Notes: a model not told the origin generated them from the sequence alone. DNA of 44,394 nucleotides from Desertivirga sp966211215 (GCA_966211215.1 CBIHNR010000021.1:1-44394); one strand, 5' to 3'. Positions 19,201 to 27,288 are shown, numbered from the stretch's first letter. Numbers and translations: made by a program.

Positions 19201-19910
19201 AGTACCTGGTATATTTGCCCTTTATTTAATTTAAGAATATGTCTTTCTCCTGCTTTCCAGCCTGCTTTGGTTTCTGCTGAGGGAATAATTTCTACTTCTG
19301 TATTGTCTTCGGTTGCTACTACGAAGAAATAGGAGTATGAATCTTCTTGGTTTGAAACTTGCTTGTAATTTATTGATAAATACTCTTTCCCTAAGGATGT
19401 TACTGGCAAAATCAGCGAAGCGCCGGACACACGTTCGTCATAAATATGCGCATACATTACTATTGCCTTTTCAGCAGTAACATGTATTCCTTTATCATAC
19501 TTGCCATCATCTCCAAGAAAAGCAACCTGCGGAATGGTAACTGTTTGTATGGAATTCGCTGTTACTGTAAATGTAGCCGAGAAGTTTAATCCTGATATTT
19601 CGACTTTTCCGGTAGTATTCACATCTGAGGTGATGTATAATACCATTTTCTGAGAAGTGATGCTTACATGGTTTCCGTAACCCAGCCAGAATTCTTTGCC
19701 TTTATTGGTGGTATTTTGGGAAAATGCATAAAATGGCAGCAATAAGATTAAAGCTGAGATCCTGCGTGAGTAATAACTCACAGACAGGCACGAAAGTATA
19801 GAGCAGGTTCTTTGTGGCCTAAAAAATAGCAAAACAACGTTCACAAAAAAGCCGAAGTATTTTGGATACTTCAGCTTTAGTTGTTTTGTTTTTTTTTGTT
19901 GTATTAACAT
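16251..19910 (-). CDS. T9SS type B-sorted PKD adhesin with IgGFc-binding-like head (first cassette)
   Basis: The longest reading frame has 1219 codons. The architecture matches the 11428-15072 protein: an IgGFc-binding-like head (GKEFWLGYGNHVSITSQKM, IVMYAHIYDERVSGASLI, YPTATWGKTFVTAPLSGRN), PKD domains at ~655-920 (WDFGDG, WDFGDS, WNFGDH), an Ig-like stretch, NAGEDRTIL...W, and a type B sorting domain (PNIFTPNGDNTNDTWNI, VFNRYGQQVF, IPWDGKRYGTDLPYGTYFYIL). The start is doubtful. The first ~25 codons lie across a strong terminator-like hairpin, and the signal peptide (SRRISALILLLPFYAFSQ) begins only near residue 49. GTG at 19781 would give a normal secreted N-terminus. Its partner is the SprF-like gene downstream. 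Export by T9SS to the cell surface is inferred from the sorting domain. Confidence 0.88.
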   Translation of the reverse strand: MLIQQKKTKQLKLKYPKYFGFFVNVVLLFFRPQRTCSILSCLSVSYYSRRISALILLLPFYAFSQNTTNKGKEFWLGYGNHVSITSQKMVLYITSDVNTTGKVEISGLNFSATFTVTANSIQTVTIPQVAFLGDDGKYDKGIHVTAEKAIVMYAHIYDERVSGASLILPVTSLGKEYLSINYKQVSNQEDSYSYFFVVATEDNTEVEIIPSAETKAGWKAGERHILKLNKGQIYQVLGKETESVPIVGPGKFNYLGTDLTGSQIRSISTSAAPCKKIAVFSGSSKIGIGCGPTGVGSSDNLFQQVYPTATWGKTFVTAPLSGRNYDVIRIVKSSPSAVVKLNGAILKAADFQNGLYYDFNSQVANLVEADMPVQVVQYAVSMAKQINCVDFDEGSGDPEMIYLNPVEQSISDITVYSASEYRIQRHFINVIIKTSAVKSFTLDGQEQEMYFTPLPAKPEYSFAQIPVASAGVHRLLAAEGFNAIAYGFGNAESYGYSAGTNLVGTEIHVEDKVGKKKVTTGCAGADLRFRIDLVYKVTKLTWDFKNGKPPSEVNNPQPDSSYQENGKLFYVYKLAQDVVFSNSKDYQVEVTVLKLFADGCGNSETIPFDFSVYSSPAIDFEANTVCKGEPTTFTDLSKGQGRELKSWHWDFGDGESLDRKETKHIYKDAGTYTATLTVTNETSCKAVSRSKEVKVLRPPKAEFDFTKACFSQATLFTDKSIPNDGVIKHWEWDFGDSTSVSVSSGAPISHTYTKPGDFLVKLRLLTDKGCSDSTVKSVKVFPLPKANFISPEVCLADAYALFRDSSFIEEAEANLSYQWNFGDHLATSSNPNVSIEKDPKHKYSATGDYSVKLLVTAENGCTDIIEKTITVSGSNPAAGFEVNDPDRLCSINPVAFKNTSSVDIGKITKIEWFFDVDGQPSLIEVDEDPYPGKIYYHQYPVFSSPLSKEIWVKQVVYSGEVCSDVKSKKIVLIAVPEIDFSVPVEICYESAPVQLYANEHAFAGSGVFSGLGLSGSGMFKPAVAGSGKHTLTYTFTTAQGCEVSASKEIIVLPELKVNAGEDRTILAFGQAQLNATSNLPVLSYKWEPALGLSRDDIPNPVAMPLMDTYYTITVTNDKGCTVSDKIRIEVLGTPKIPNIFTPNGDNTNDTWNIKYLESLPNCVITVFNRYGQQVFSSKGYSIPWDGKRYGTDLPYGTYFYILNPGNNKKPISGNVTIVR
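19844..19876 (-). terminator. Rho-independent terminator overlapping the annotated adhesin start
   Basis: Read on the minus strand, AGCTGAAGTAT pairs with ATACTTCGGCT (11 bp, one G:U) around a CCAAA loop and is followed at once by six Ts. It would stop transcripts coming from the tail-fibre-like operon upstream (last stop at 20121). It falls within codons ~12-22 of the maximal adhesin frame. Confidence 0.65.
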
Positions 19911-19983
19911 CGTTTAAGCCTCAATGCGCTGAACCTTTTGTCTCACCCTGAATTCTTTACATTGCAATCGCGCGACAGAATTC

Positions 19984-20080
19984 GGAGCGCCGAATCTCGC
20001 TCCAAAACCGTCATCCTGAGGCATCGAAGAAGGCATTTTGCGCTGGGCAATGCCGTGAGGATCTCCCGGAACGAAGGTAG
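19984..20080. repeat. dispersed intergenic repeat-like element with two hairpins
   Basis: It contains GTCATCCTGAGGCATCGAAG (from 20010) and GAGGATCTCCCGGAACGAAG, wording typical of dispersed intergenic repeats in Bacteroidota (from memory). Two stems are visible: GGAGCG/CGCTCC at 19984-20003 and GGCATT/AATGCC at 20032-20054. It lies between the tail-fibre-like operon and the adhesin cassettes. No coding potential was seen. Confidence 0.5.
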
Positions 20081-20120
20081 CCCCCTTTCGCCTTTCATCC
20101 TTCTAAGATCCCTCACTCAC

Positions 20121-22976
20121 CTATTTTTTAGTCTGCAAACTTTCTATCTTTTGTGCCAACTCTTCTATGCGTTGATTGGCTTTTTCTAGTTGTTTGTCTT
20201 TTTCAATCATATATAAGGTTAGTTCTTCTATTTTTTTGAGGAGTGTCATGCTCATTTCTCCTAGCTCTACGCCATTTTTCTTTACTTCTGCTTCTGATGG
20301 CACTTCCGGCAAATGGCTATTTGCTTTTACGAAGCTTTCTACTTCTGCTAAAGAGCGGAGTTTATACTGAGGCTTGAAAACATAATCGGGAACGTATTCT
20401 GGGTTAACTTTTACGCCTTTTGTTAGGATGTTTCCGTTGACAGTGAGTTTTTCGGATAAGCTTGCATTTCCTGTTCCAATTCCAACATAGCCAGAAGATG
20501 CTACGCTTAACGCCGAGATATCAGTGCCATCACCCTTTACAATATTTAGTTTCACCTCCTGATCTAATAAACGCATATATGAGCCTCCTCGATCAGTATT
20601 CAGTCTAATAACACCACTCTGCGAGTTACTGTTATAAACATTATTACCAATACCGGCACCAGTCCATGTCCAGCCGGGCTCACTTGCCCACAGAGTTAAA
20701 TCTCCCTGTTTTTTGGGGTCCGAATCATTATAATGAAGATTTAAGCTTGTGTTGTGATGCTCCCCTACAATTTGTAACTTATTGGAAGGAGACGTAGTTC
20801 CGATACCCACATTACCTGCAAAGTAATTCGTTCCCCCGCCATTAAAAAATGCGGCGCCAGCATTTGAAATTCCATTGGTATTTACATAGCTATCAATACT
20901 GGTTTTATAAGAGTGAGCAGCTCCTCCAGCTTCCTGAAAAGGTAGGGCATTTTGTACCCCATCAAATACTTTATAAGCAACAGAATATTTTGATTTAAAG
21001 TGGTAGGTTGTTCCGCCTCCTCGCAACCAAATAATGATTTCCTTACTACTATTACCAGACGTTGCATCATGCCAGCCTGCAATAGAATTATTCCTATTAT
21101 AATGTATAGATGCATTTATATAGGATGATCCATTACCCCATCTATTTATGTGATAATTAAACTTTGCCATAACAGACGATCTCCACTCTCCATTTTCATG
21201 AACATCGCTCCTTCCGATCTCTAATTCACTTTCACTATGATGATCCCAGCCATTATCTGAAAATGTAACAGGATAATACTTATCAAAGTCTCCACCAACT
21301 GTTATATTTCCTGAGGAATTGGGTTCTTTAAATTGAAATTCCTGGAAATCAGTCCAACCTCCATCATTACTTTTCCGCATAAATAACCTCTTATCTGCAT
21401 AGTCCGATGCAATTTGAAAACCCCTGTTATTAGAACCAACCGAAATAAATGCAGTGTTCCACGATCCCGTTGGTGAATACGGAACAGGTCCATTATAACC
21501 ATCTAAATTCCCCATCATATTCCAATCAATTCCATTTAATCCACCATCTATTTTGGCCCATACTGTTTTAGTTACAGGATTTAGATTCCCAGAATGCCAA
21601 ACAGTTTTATCATCCCAAGTAAACGTGCCGTCTCCTCCAAACCTCAATACTTTTATAGTTTGCGCGCTTCCATCCCACACTCTAAGGTTCGCAAACGTAT
21701 GAGTTGCTCCATTTCCTCCTCCTGGATAATAATGCTGAAATACATTTTGATTATCTCCCCACAAATTATGATAAAAATGGCTTGACATCTGGAATGAGGA
21801 GCTATTTATTCCTGATTGTGTTAAATAATTTCCCTCAGATAATAAATCAGAAACACTTCTTTCCTTAACTTCCCCAGACCCTGCATCTCGTACTAAAACA
21901 TTGTTTCCAGTAGCCCCTGCACTTACACTTCCTATCCTAAATTTTTCAACCGCCTTCGCATAGCCATCCGCATTAATCTCGAATAAATTTGATAAATTCG
22001 TTGTACCGCTTGCACCTGTTTTCCTGACTGCAAATTGCATATTAGTACCGAATACACCAGGACCTGATTGATTCTGAATACTCGCTCCGATTCCAGCTCC
22101 CTGGTAACTTACAACGGGAGAGCCATGGTATCCCCTGAAAAGGAAAGACCCCATCACATCTCCAACTTCCAATGAAGCCGGACTTGCTAAGCTGCCTCGA
22201 CCTCGTACTAACTGAATTCGTGGGTTACTTGTTGAACTAAACATAGCCATATTAGCTGCCTCATTGCTTGTATAAAAAGATCCAGCCCCGGAAAGACTTC
22301 TAAAGGTTCCATTTACATCCAACTTATAGGTATTATCAGTGGAAATACTTCCAATTCCTACCTTTCCATCTTTAAAAACTGTTAAGGCTGGCTGGTAATT
22401 TACATCGAATATCCGCATTGGGTCCTTATCGCTGTCTGGCTGTATGGTGAATTGAGTTATATATGGGAGATAAAGATCAGCCCAGCCAACTGTAACAGCT
22501 CCTCCATGAGGATTTAGAAATATAGGCTTTGTAAGAGTAGTACTTTCATCTTTATACCAGCCCTGAATATAGTTAAATTGATCTACGAAATCTGTCCCCA
22601 TTGCCATAAAAACAGAAAATTCGGGCTCACCTTCCCAAGTGAAAGTCCGTCCGACACGCAAAAAAGGGGGTTCCCATCCAGCATTAAGACTGGCTGTAGT
22701 TGTGAGACCAAAATTAGCAACCCCAGTGAAAATCTTAGCTCCTGTAATGGTTTGTGGTGTTCCGATAGTTACATACTCATCGACAAACCCATAAGCTTTT
22801 TCGGCGGCTACACCCGAAGTGCTATTATTTCTATCCTGAAATGTCAAGCCATTGGACTTCTTAATAGCATAAAGTTTTTTTTTACTATTCTGCATTGCCT
22901 CGGTTTTTAAAGACTGGGCATTTAAGCTACAGCTTAATCCCGTAAAAAGAGCGAGTGGGAGTAAATGTTTAATCAT
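20121..22976 (-). CDS. secreted tail-fibre-like protein (pyocin-knob and shared C-terminal module)
   Basis: 951 residues from ATG at 22976 (an in-frame TTG at 22985 is the longer alternative). The signal peptide runs MIKHLLPLALFTGLSCSLNA. The body has short beta-helical units of tail-fibre type (KVGIGSISTDNTYKLDVNGTF, GNVGIGTTSPSNKL, YVGIGTGNASLSEKLTVNG) and one pyocin-knob-like region at ~495-585 (TVWHSGNLNP, LDGYNGPVP, FMRKSNDGGWTDFQEF). The last ~105 residues (from NILTKGVKVNPE) are nearly the same as in the neighbouring 1128-residue protein and end in a heptad coiled coil (~905-951). There is no T9SS sorting domain and no peptidase S74 signature, so both outer-membrane transit and assembly are unexplained. 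It is probably a trimeric surface fibre. It lies 36 bp after its paralogue in one operon. Confidence 0.78.
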   Translation of the reverse strand: MIKHLLPLALFTGLSCSLNAQSLKTEAMQNSKKKLYAIKKSNGLTFQDRNNSTSGVAAEKAYGFVDEYVTIGTPQTITGAKIFTGVANFGLTTTASLNAGWEPPFLRVGRTFTWEGEPEFSVFMAMGTDFVDQFNYIQGWYKDESTTLTKPIFLNPHGGAVTVGWADLYLPYITQFTIQPDSDKDPMRIFDVNYQPALTVFKDGKVGIGSISTDNTYKLDVNGTFRSLSGAGSFYTSNEAANMAMFSSTSNPRIQLVRGRGSLASPASLEVGDVMGSFLFRGYHGSPVVSYQGAGIGASIQNQSGPGVFGTNMQFAVRKTGASGTTNLSNLFEINADGYAKAVEKFRIGSVSAGATGNNVLVRDAGSGEVKERSVSDLLSEGNYLTQSGINSSSFQMSSHFYHNLWGDNQNVFQHYYPGGGNGATHTFANLRVWDGSAQTIKVLRFGGDGTFTWDDKTVWHSGNLNPVTKTVWAKIDGGLNGIDWNMMGNLDGYNGPVPYSPTGSWNTAFISVGSNNRGFQIASDYADKRLFMRKSNDGGWTDFQEFQFKEPNSSGNITVGGDFDKYYPVTFSDNGWDHHSESELEIGRSDVHENGEWRSSVMAKFNYHINRWGNGSSYINASIHYNRNNSIAGWHDATSGNSSKEIIIWLRGGGTTYHFKSKYSVAYKVFDGVQNALPFQEAGGAAHSYKTSIDSYVNTNGISNAGAAFFNGGGTNYFAGNVGIGTTSPSNKLQIVGEHHNTSLNLHYNDSDPKKQGDLTLWASEPGWTWTGAGIGNNVYNSNSQSGVIRLNTDRGGSYMRLLDQEVKLNIVKGDGTDISALSVASSGYVGIGTGNASLSEKLTVNGNILTKGVKVNPEYVPDYVFKPQYKLRSLAEVESFVKANSHLPEVPSEAEVKKNGVELGEMSMTLLKKIEELTLYMIEKDKQLEKANQRIEELAQKIESLQTKK

Positions 22977-23012
22977 GAAAGTCAAGTAGTTTTCCTGGCT
23001 ATATTTATTGTG

Positions 23013-26000
23013 TTATTTATTACGTTCAAGCTTTTCAAGGCGTTGCTTTAAATTTTCGTTCTCTTTTTTCATTTCAATAAGGTAAAGCGTAAGCTCCTCT
23101 ACCTTTTTCAAAAGGGTTGTACTCATTTCCCCTAACTCTAAGCCATTCTTTTTAACTTCAGACTCAGATGGAACCTCTGGTAAATGGCTATTTTCTTTGA
23201 TAAAACTTTCTACCTCTGAAAGTGAACGTAATTTATATTCCGGCTTAAATACATAGTCAGGAACTGATTCTGGATTTACCTTGATTCCTTTGGTGAGGAT
23301 GTTGCCATCGACAGTAAGGCGTTCGGTAGGATCGCTCACCCCTATACCTACATATCCATTAGATTTAACAGTCATTTTAACTGTCTTATTAGTTATAATG
23401 GAAAACGGATGATTAGAATAGGTACCAACCATTCCTCCAGTTGTTGATCCAAAAAAGCCATTATTATGCGACCAAATTCCCGTCTGCACTTGACTTGTTG
23501 ATGTAAGGATTTTGGAATGCCCATTGCCATATACATCTAAAACTTTATCCCAGCCCTCGCCGTTCTCAGGTGTTGAAGTACCAACACCTATATTCCCTTG
23601 AAAATAACCAGTACCATTGGTCCGAACAGAGAAAACAGGCGAGTTGACATCTCCGAAATGGAAACCTATTCTATCATAGCCAACATTATTTCCCTGATAA
23701 TACGCTAAACCATACGCAGTTGCATTATCAAAAGACCATATCGGATTGGGCGAGTTTAAAATAAACGCATCACTGCGGAAACCAGTAGAAGCACTTGCGA
23801 TAACCTTACCCGATGACTTTATACTACTTGTAGATGTAATTTCATTAGCAATTAAATTTTCATATCCAGTGCCTGGATTATTTAAAATGGCTATTCTCCC
23901 TGAAGCCTCTACCCCAATTTGCGAAGCAATTACATTGCCCCAATGAAAACTAAGGCGAGGTGCGGTTGCAGCGCCTAAGCCGAAATTTGATTCCCTCAGT
24001 TCTAAAGAAGCAGTTGTATAATCTTTTCCGCTTGATGAAGAGGCCAATTGCCAATCACCAATACCATTATTTGGCATATAGTTAGAAGGATTAAAATTAC
24101 CTGAATGCCAAAATGTGTTCCACCCTGTCCAACCTCCATCATTAATATTTTGTCTGATAAACATATTTCCATCGGTACCATACCCTAGCTGATATTTCCA
24201 ACCAGGCGAACCACCATAGATAGACTCTACCAAACCATATCCAGAAGAGGGACGGTTTGCACTTGCTGGTACCCACATTCCACTTGCAATATTTAAATCA
24301 TTGAGATTATTAGATGTAGAACCAAACGAAAACCCGCGATAATTTGATAAAGAATTTAAAGAACTAACATTTCCTTCAGTCAGCACCTTATTATTATTTA
24401 CATAAATATCATTCGTCAAATGTAGCTTCCAATCATCTAAGTCAAAATAAGCACCTTCGGTAACATCGCCATGAACTGTCGGATTATCTTTATTTACTTT
24501 TCCAAAGGAAATTCGACGGTTTGCCTGATTGGGACCATAAATCATTGTTGACCAATCGCCTGATGTCTCATTAGTATTCCATAGCATCATTCCATAACTC
24601 ACACCACTAGCATCATATACCCCTAATCTGTGGTTAAAAGTATTAGAAGCATCATTTTGTAAGACTAGGCTTTTAAAGCGTCCTCTACCATTTACATCAA
24701 ACATGTACCCGTTATCCGCAGGATTATTTCCAAAACCAACTAGCACATTCCCACTGGAAGGGCTATAAAAACGTTGGTTGCCGGCACCATCCGCAAGGAT
24801 TACAGTATTGGAAGTATTATCTGCAACCCCAATACCTGCACCTATCAATGTATTGTTATTTCCTGTAACCAATCCTCCACCAGAGCCAGAACCCAAAATA
24901 GTATTTTGCATTCCTGTAGTAACATTGAACCCGGAATGTCTGCCTATGACTGTGTTGTAATAACCGGTGGAAATATTGTATAATGAGCTATACCCCATGG
25001 CGACATTGTAATAACCACTATTATTGTTCAACATAGCTCCCTGTCCAATCGCGGTATTATTGTATCCGGTCTGAGAGTACATTAACGATTGAACCCCATA
25101 AGCTGTATTACCACTTCCTGTGCTATTCAAGTACATCGACATATATCCTACCGCCGAATTGATCCTTCCCGTAGTATTACTTTGCAGAGCTGAATGTCCA
25201 AGTGCAGTATTAAAATATCCGGTACTATTATTATTTAAGGAGCTGGTACCCAAAGCAACATTAGAGTATCCTGAAGTATTGTTGTATAAGGCCGAATTAC
25301 CAAGAGCGATATTATAGTTCCCTGTAGTATTAGTATATAGCGCACCACTTCCTGTTGCTATGTTATTATAGCCATAAGTATTGCTATACAATGCCCTTGT
25401 TCCATGAGCTATATTATTCCAGCCATTCGAGTTCGAAAACAATGCATTTTCCCCGATGGCTATGTTTTCGTTACCAGTAGTATTAGAAGATAGGGATTGT
25501 TTTCCGACGGCAATATTATGGCTTCCTGAAGTATTTGAATATAAAGCATTTTCCCCATTGGCTAGATTATAGCTTCCGGTAGTATTTGAGAACAATGAAT
25601 AGATTCCTAAAGCAATATTGGAAGAACCCACTGTGTTATTTTTTAATGCATAAGCTCCTAACCCAGTATTTTTCCCACCATATACATTACTCATCAAATT
25701 TTGAAAACCAATAGCAGTATTATCTGTATTTTGAGCCTCCATAACAGCTATTGCAGTGGCACCACCTGTTAAACTTATTGTTGGAGGTGTAGAGGAAGTA
25801 TATAGATTGGCAAGGCTTGGATTACTGTAATTACCATCATAGTACGCTACAATTAAGTTGGGACTTCCCTCCGTATACGAGCTATTAAAATCACGATAAT
25901 AATAATAATACGCATTGACCCCTGCGTTGCTACTATTTACTGGACTGATTGACGCAGAGGGTACATAGTTAGTACCTCCTTCAGCGTACACATAATAATA

Positions 26001-26399
26001 GTAATAACCTTCGCGATAATCATACTGGTAGACATCGGCAATAGAGGCGCCAGTACCAGCGCCTGTTATTGAGCCTTCAATACTAGAAAGCTGAACAGGT
26101 GATTTGAAGTAGCCGTCAACATAAAACCAAGTTTCTCCAACATCGATATATTTATTTATCCATTGTATCTGGCTTTCTACATTCAAATTAAAATCCGGCA
26201 GTGTGTAATTGCCTTGATTGGTAACCTCTATGCGCGATATTTTGTATTTGATGCCACTTAACTGGTCTAATGCAAACTGGCCCCATTTGGTATCCGTTTG
26301 GGCCTGCAAATGACTCGTTATAAGGAGCATTGCGACAAACAATGCTAGCAGTTTCAGTAAGCCTGTGCTTGCTGATGTTTTATATTGGGCTAAGGCCAT
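23013..26399 (-). CDS. secreted fibre protein with YadA-like 17-residue repeats and pyocin-knob
   Basis: 1128 residues with a signal peptide (~1-34, ends SHLQAQ). Residues ~35-230 include Tyr clusters (GYYYYYVYAEGG, YYYYYRDF). Residues ~234-523 are about 17 copies of a 17-residue unit (LxSNTTGxxNIAxGxxA) resembling trimeric autotransporter head repeats. Then come fibre-like VGFGNNPADNGYMFDVNGRG and VGVGTSTPEN units, a pyocin-knob-like segment near 700-790 (NRPSSGYGLVE, GNMFIRQNINDGGWTGWN), and the shared C-terminal module (NILTKGIKVNPESVPDYVFK, HLPEVPSESEVKKNG, a coiled coil to the end). It probably trimerises into a surface fibre. The first gene of the operon ends 13 bp upstream. No sorting domain or beta-barrel anchor is recognisable, so the export route is unknown. 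Confidence 0.78.
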   Translation of the reverse strand: MALAQYKTSASTGLLKLLALFVAMLLITSHLQAQTDTKWGQFALDQLSGIKYKISRIEVTNQGNYTLPDFNLNVESQIQWINKYIDVGETWFYVDGYFKSPVQLSSIEGSITGAGTGASIADVYQYDYREGYYYYYVYAEGGTNYVPSASISPVNSSNAGVNAYYYYYRDFNSSYTEGSPNLIVAYYDGNYSNPSLANLYTSSTPPTISLTGGATAIAVMEAQNTDNTAIGFQNLMSNVYGGKNTGLGAYALKNNTVGSSNIALGIYSLFSNTTGSYNLANGENALYSNTSGSHNIAVGKQSLSSNTTGNENIAIGENALFSNSNGWNNIAHGTRALYSNTYGYNNIATGSGALYTNTTGNYNIALGNSALYNNTSGYSNVALGTSSLNNNSTGYFNTALGHSALQSNTTGRINSAVGYMSMYLNSTGSGNTAYGVQSLMYSQTGYNNTAIGQGAMLNNNSGYYNVAMGYSSLYNISTGYYNTVIGRHSGFNVTTGMQNTILGSGSGGGLVTGNNNTLIGAGIGVADNTSNTVILADGAGNQRFYSPSSGNVLVGFGNNPADNGYMFDVNGRGRFKSLVLQNDASNTFNHRLGVYDASGVSYGMMLWNTNETSGDWSTMIYGPNQANRRISFGKVNKDNPTVHGDVTEGAYFDLDDWKLHLTNDIYVNNNKVLTEGNVSSLNSLSNYRGFSFGSTSNNLNDLNIASGMWVPASANRPSSGYGLVESIYGGSPGWKYQLGYGTDGNMFIRQNINDGGWTGWNTFWHSGNFNPSNYMPNNGIGDWQLASSSSGKDYTTASLELRESNFGLGAATAPRLSFHWGNVIASQIGVEASGRIAILNNPGTGYENLIANEITSTSSIKSSGKVIASASTGFRSDAFILNSPNPIWSFDNATAYGLAYYQGNNVGYDRIGFHFGDVNSPVFSVRTNGTGYFQGNIGVGTSTPENGEGWDKVLDVYGNGHSKILTSTSQVQTGIWSHNNGFFGSTTGGMVGTYSNHPFSIITNKTVKMTVKSNGYVGIGVSDPTERLTVDGNILTKGIKVNPESVPDYVFKPEYKLRSLSEVESFIKENSHLPEVPSESEVKKNGLELGEMSTTLLKKVEELTLYLIEMKKENENLKQRLEKLERNK
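24832..25700 (-). repeat. 51-bp coding repeats (17-residue beta-roll units)
   Basis: About 17 consecutive in-frame 51-bp units encode LxSNTTGxYNIALGxxA. The central 13-15 are regular and the last two lose the Leu start. DNA identity between units is moderate and conservation is strongest at N-T-x-G and N-x-A-x-G. The register matches the coding frame, so this is a protein repeat and not a CRISPR array. Confidence 0.85.
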
Positions 26400-26412
26400 T
26401 GGATAGGTTGTA

Positions 26413-26994
26413 TTAAAGATTCTTAAAGGCTTCGAACTTGTCTGATGGTATAAGGGCTTTTACCTTATTCAGGTACGTTCTTTTTAATTCTAATATTTTT
26501 TCTTTTCCAAGCTCTGTATTCTGCATTGAGGTTAAAGCTACTTGCCTTTTCTGTGCCTGGTACTCCAGGAACAACTTCTCTAATTCCTGTGCCTGCTGAT
26601 TATTTAGCTTTAGTTTTTGCTTAAAAGAATCATACTTTTTCTGATTTTTTGTATTAAGAGCTTCCTCTTTTACTTTTGAACGATCAATTTGTTCATAGTA
26701 AGCTTCGCAATTCTCTTTGCCCAATAATTGCAAAATTGAGCTGTCTCTATCTGTCCTGATTTTTAACAACTTTTGTCTTCTTAGCGCTGGATTTTCATCC
26801 TTCGCACTCTGCATTTGCGTCTGCATATTAAGCATGTATGACTTATGAATTAGCCTAAGGCTTTGGGCTACAGAATCTGGAGGTAGAAATACTCCTTCAA
26901 AAATGTAAGAGGGCTTGGCCTTTTCTGCCTGCTGTGCTAATGAAACTTTAGTTGTAGTCAGAATAATAAAACTGATTAGTATGAATTTATTCAT
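26413..26994 (-). CDS. small secreted helical protein, possibly Spy/LTXXQ-like
   Basis: 193 residues with a signal peptide (MNKFILISFIILTTTKVSLA). The mature part is almost wholly helical and charged. It appears to hold two related halves, each ending in a helix-turn with similar wording (KLLKIRTDRDSSILQLLGKENCEAYYEQ and later KILELKRTYLNKVKALIPSDKFEAF). That pattern recalls periplasmic Spy/CpxP-type chaperones, but no diagnostic LTxxQ is exact (LNNQQAQEL is closest), so the family is not claimed. It is the first gene of the operon with the two fibre proteins (13-bp gap to the next). A periplasmic escort or chaperone role for the fibres is a guess from context. Confidence 0.75.
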   Translation of the reverse strand: MNKFILISFIILTTTKVSLAQQAEKAKPSYIFEGVFLPPDSVAQSLRLIHKSYMLNMQTQMQSAKDENPALRRQKLLKIRTDRDSSILQLLGKENCEAYYEQIDRSKVKEEALNTKNQKKYDSFKQKLKLNNQQAQELEKLFLEYQAQKRQVALTSMQNTELGKEKILELKRTYLNKVKALIPSDKFEAFKNL

Positions 26995-27112
26995 CTATGA
27001 TTTTTTATATTGTTAATTCTCCCCTTTTTTCGCCGGCATACCGGTGTTACTCATCTTCTTTATGGCGGCTGCTTGCAGTTTAATCACTAAAGTCTTGCAG
27101 GTCATTCTTGCT

Positions 27113-27135
27113 GGTGCGAGCGTGCCGCTCGTACC
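27113..27135. repeat. REP-like hairpin 1
   Basis: GGTGCGAGCG and CGCTCGTACC form a 10-bp stem with one G:U and a three-base loop. It is a variant of the main REP sequence. Confidence 0.65.
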
Positions 27136-27159
27136 TACCCTATTTCTTCCACTATGCCT

Positions 27160-27182
27160 GGTCGTAGCGTCTCGCTACGACC
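27160..27182. repeat. REP hairpin 2
   Basis: GGTCGTAGCG and CGCTACGACC form a perfect 10-bp stem with loop TCT. It contains the GTAG tetranucleotide typical of REP recognition by RAYT enzymes. Confidence 0.75.
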
Positions 27183-27288
27183 TTATTTTTAACGGTCGCT
27201 CACACCTATCCTATTTCTCTTTCACGCAAAATTTATCTCCAACACTCCCTTTCACCCAAACTAGCCTCCGTACACTACAAACACCTAC

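Larger units (their letters stand above)
26995..27288. other. 294-base spacer holding REP hairpins
   Basis: It separates the start of the fibre operon from the 3' end of the transposase gene. It contains two hairpins (27113-27135 and 27160-27182), listed separately, and C/T-rich sequence with no plausible gene. The fibre-operon promoter should lie just right of 26994, but I could not recognise it. Confidence 0.5.

Noticed and set aside
11428..19910. Antibody-binding function from the IgGFc-binding-like domain
   Set aside because: The name comes from a mammalian mucosal protein; the domain is widespread in environmental bacteria and nothing here indicates IgG binding.
24832..25700. Regular 51-bp periodicity resembling a CRISPR or satellite array
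   Set aside because: The period is a multiple of three, conserved positions follow the codon frame of a long protein, and there are no identical repeats with unique spacers.
20121..26399. Prophage remnant, suggested by tail-fibre and pyocin-knob wording
   Set aside because: Both proteins start with Sec signal peptides and no phage structural, replication or lysis genes are nearby.
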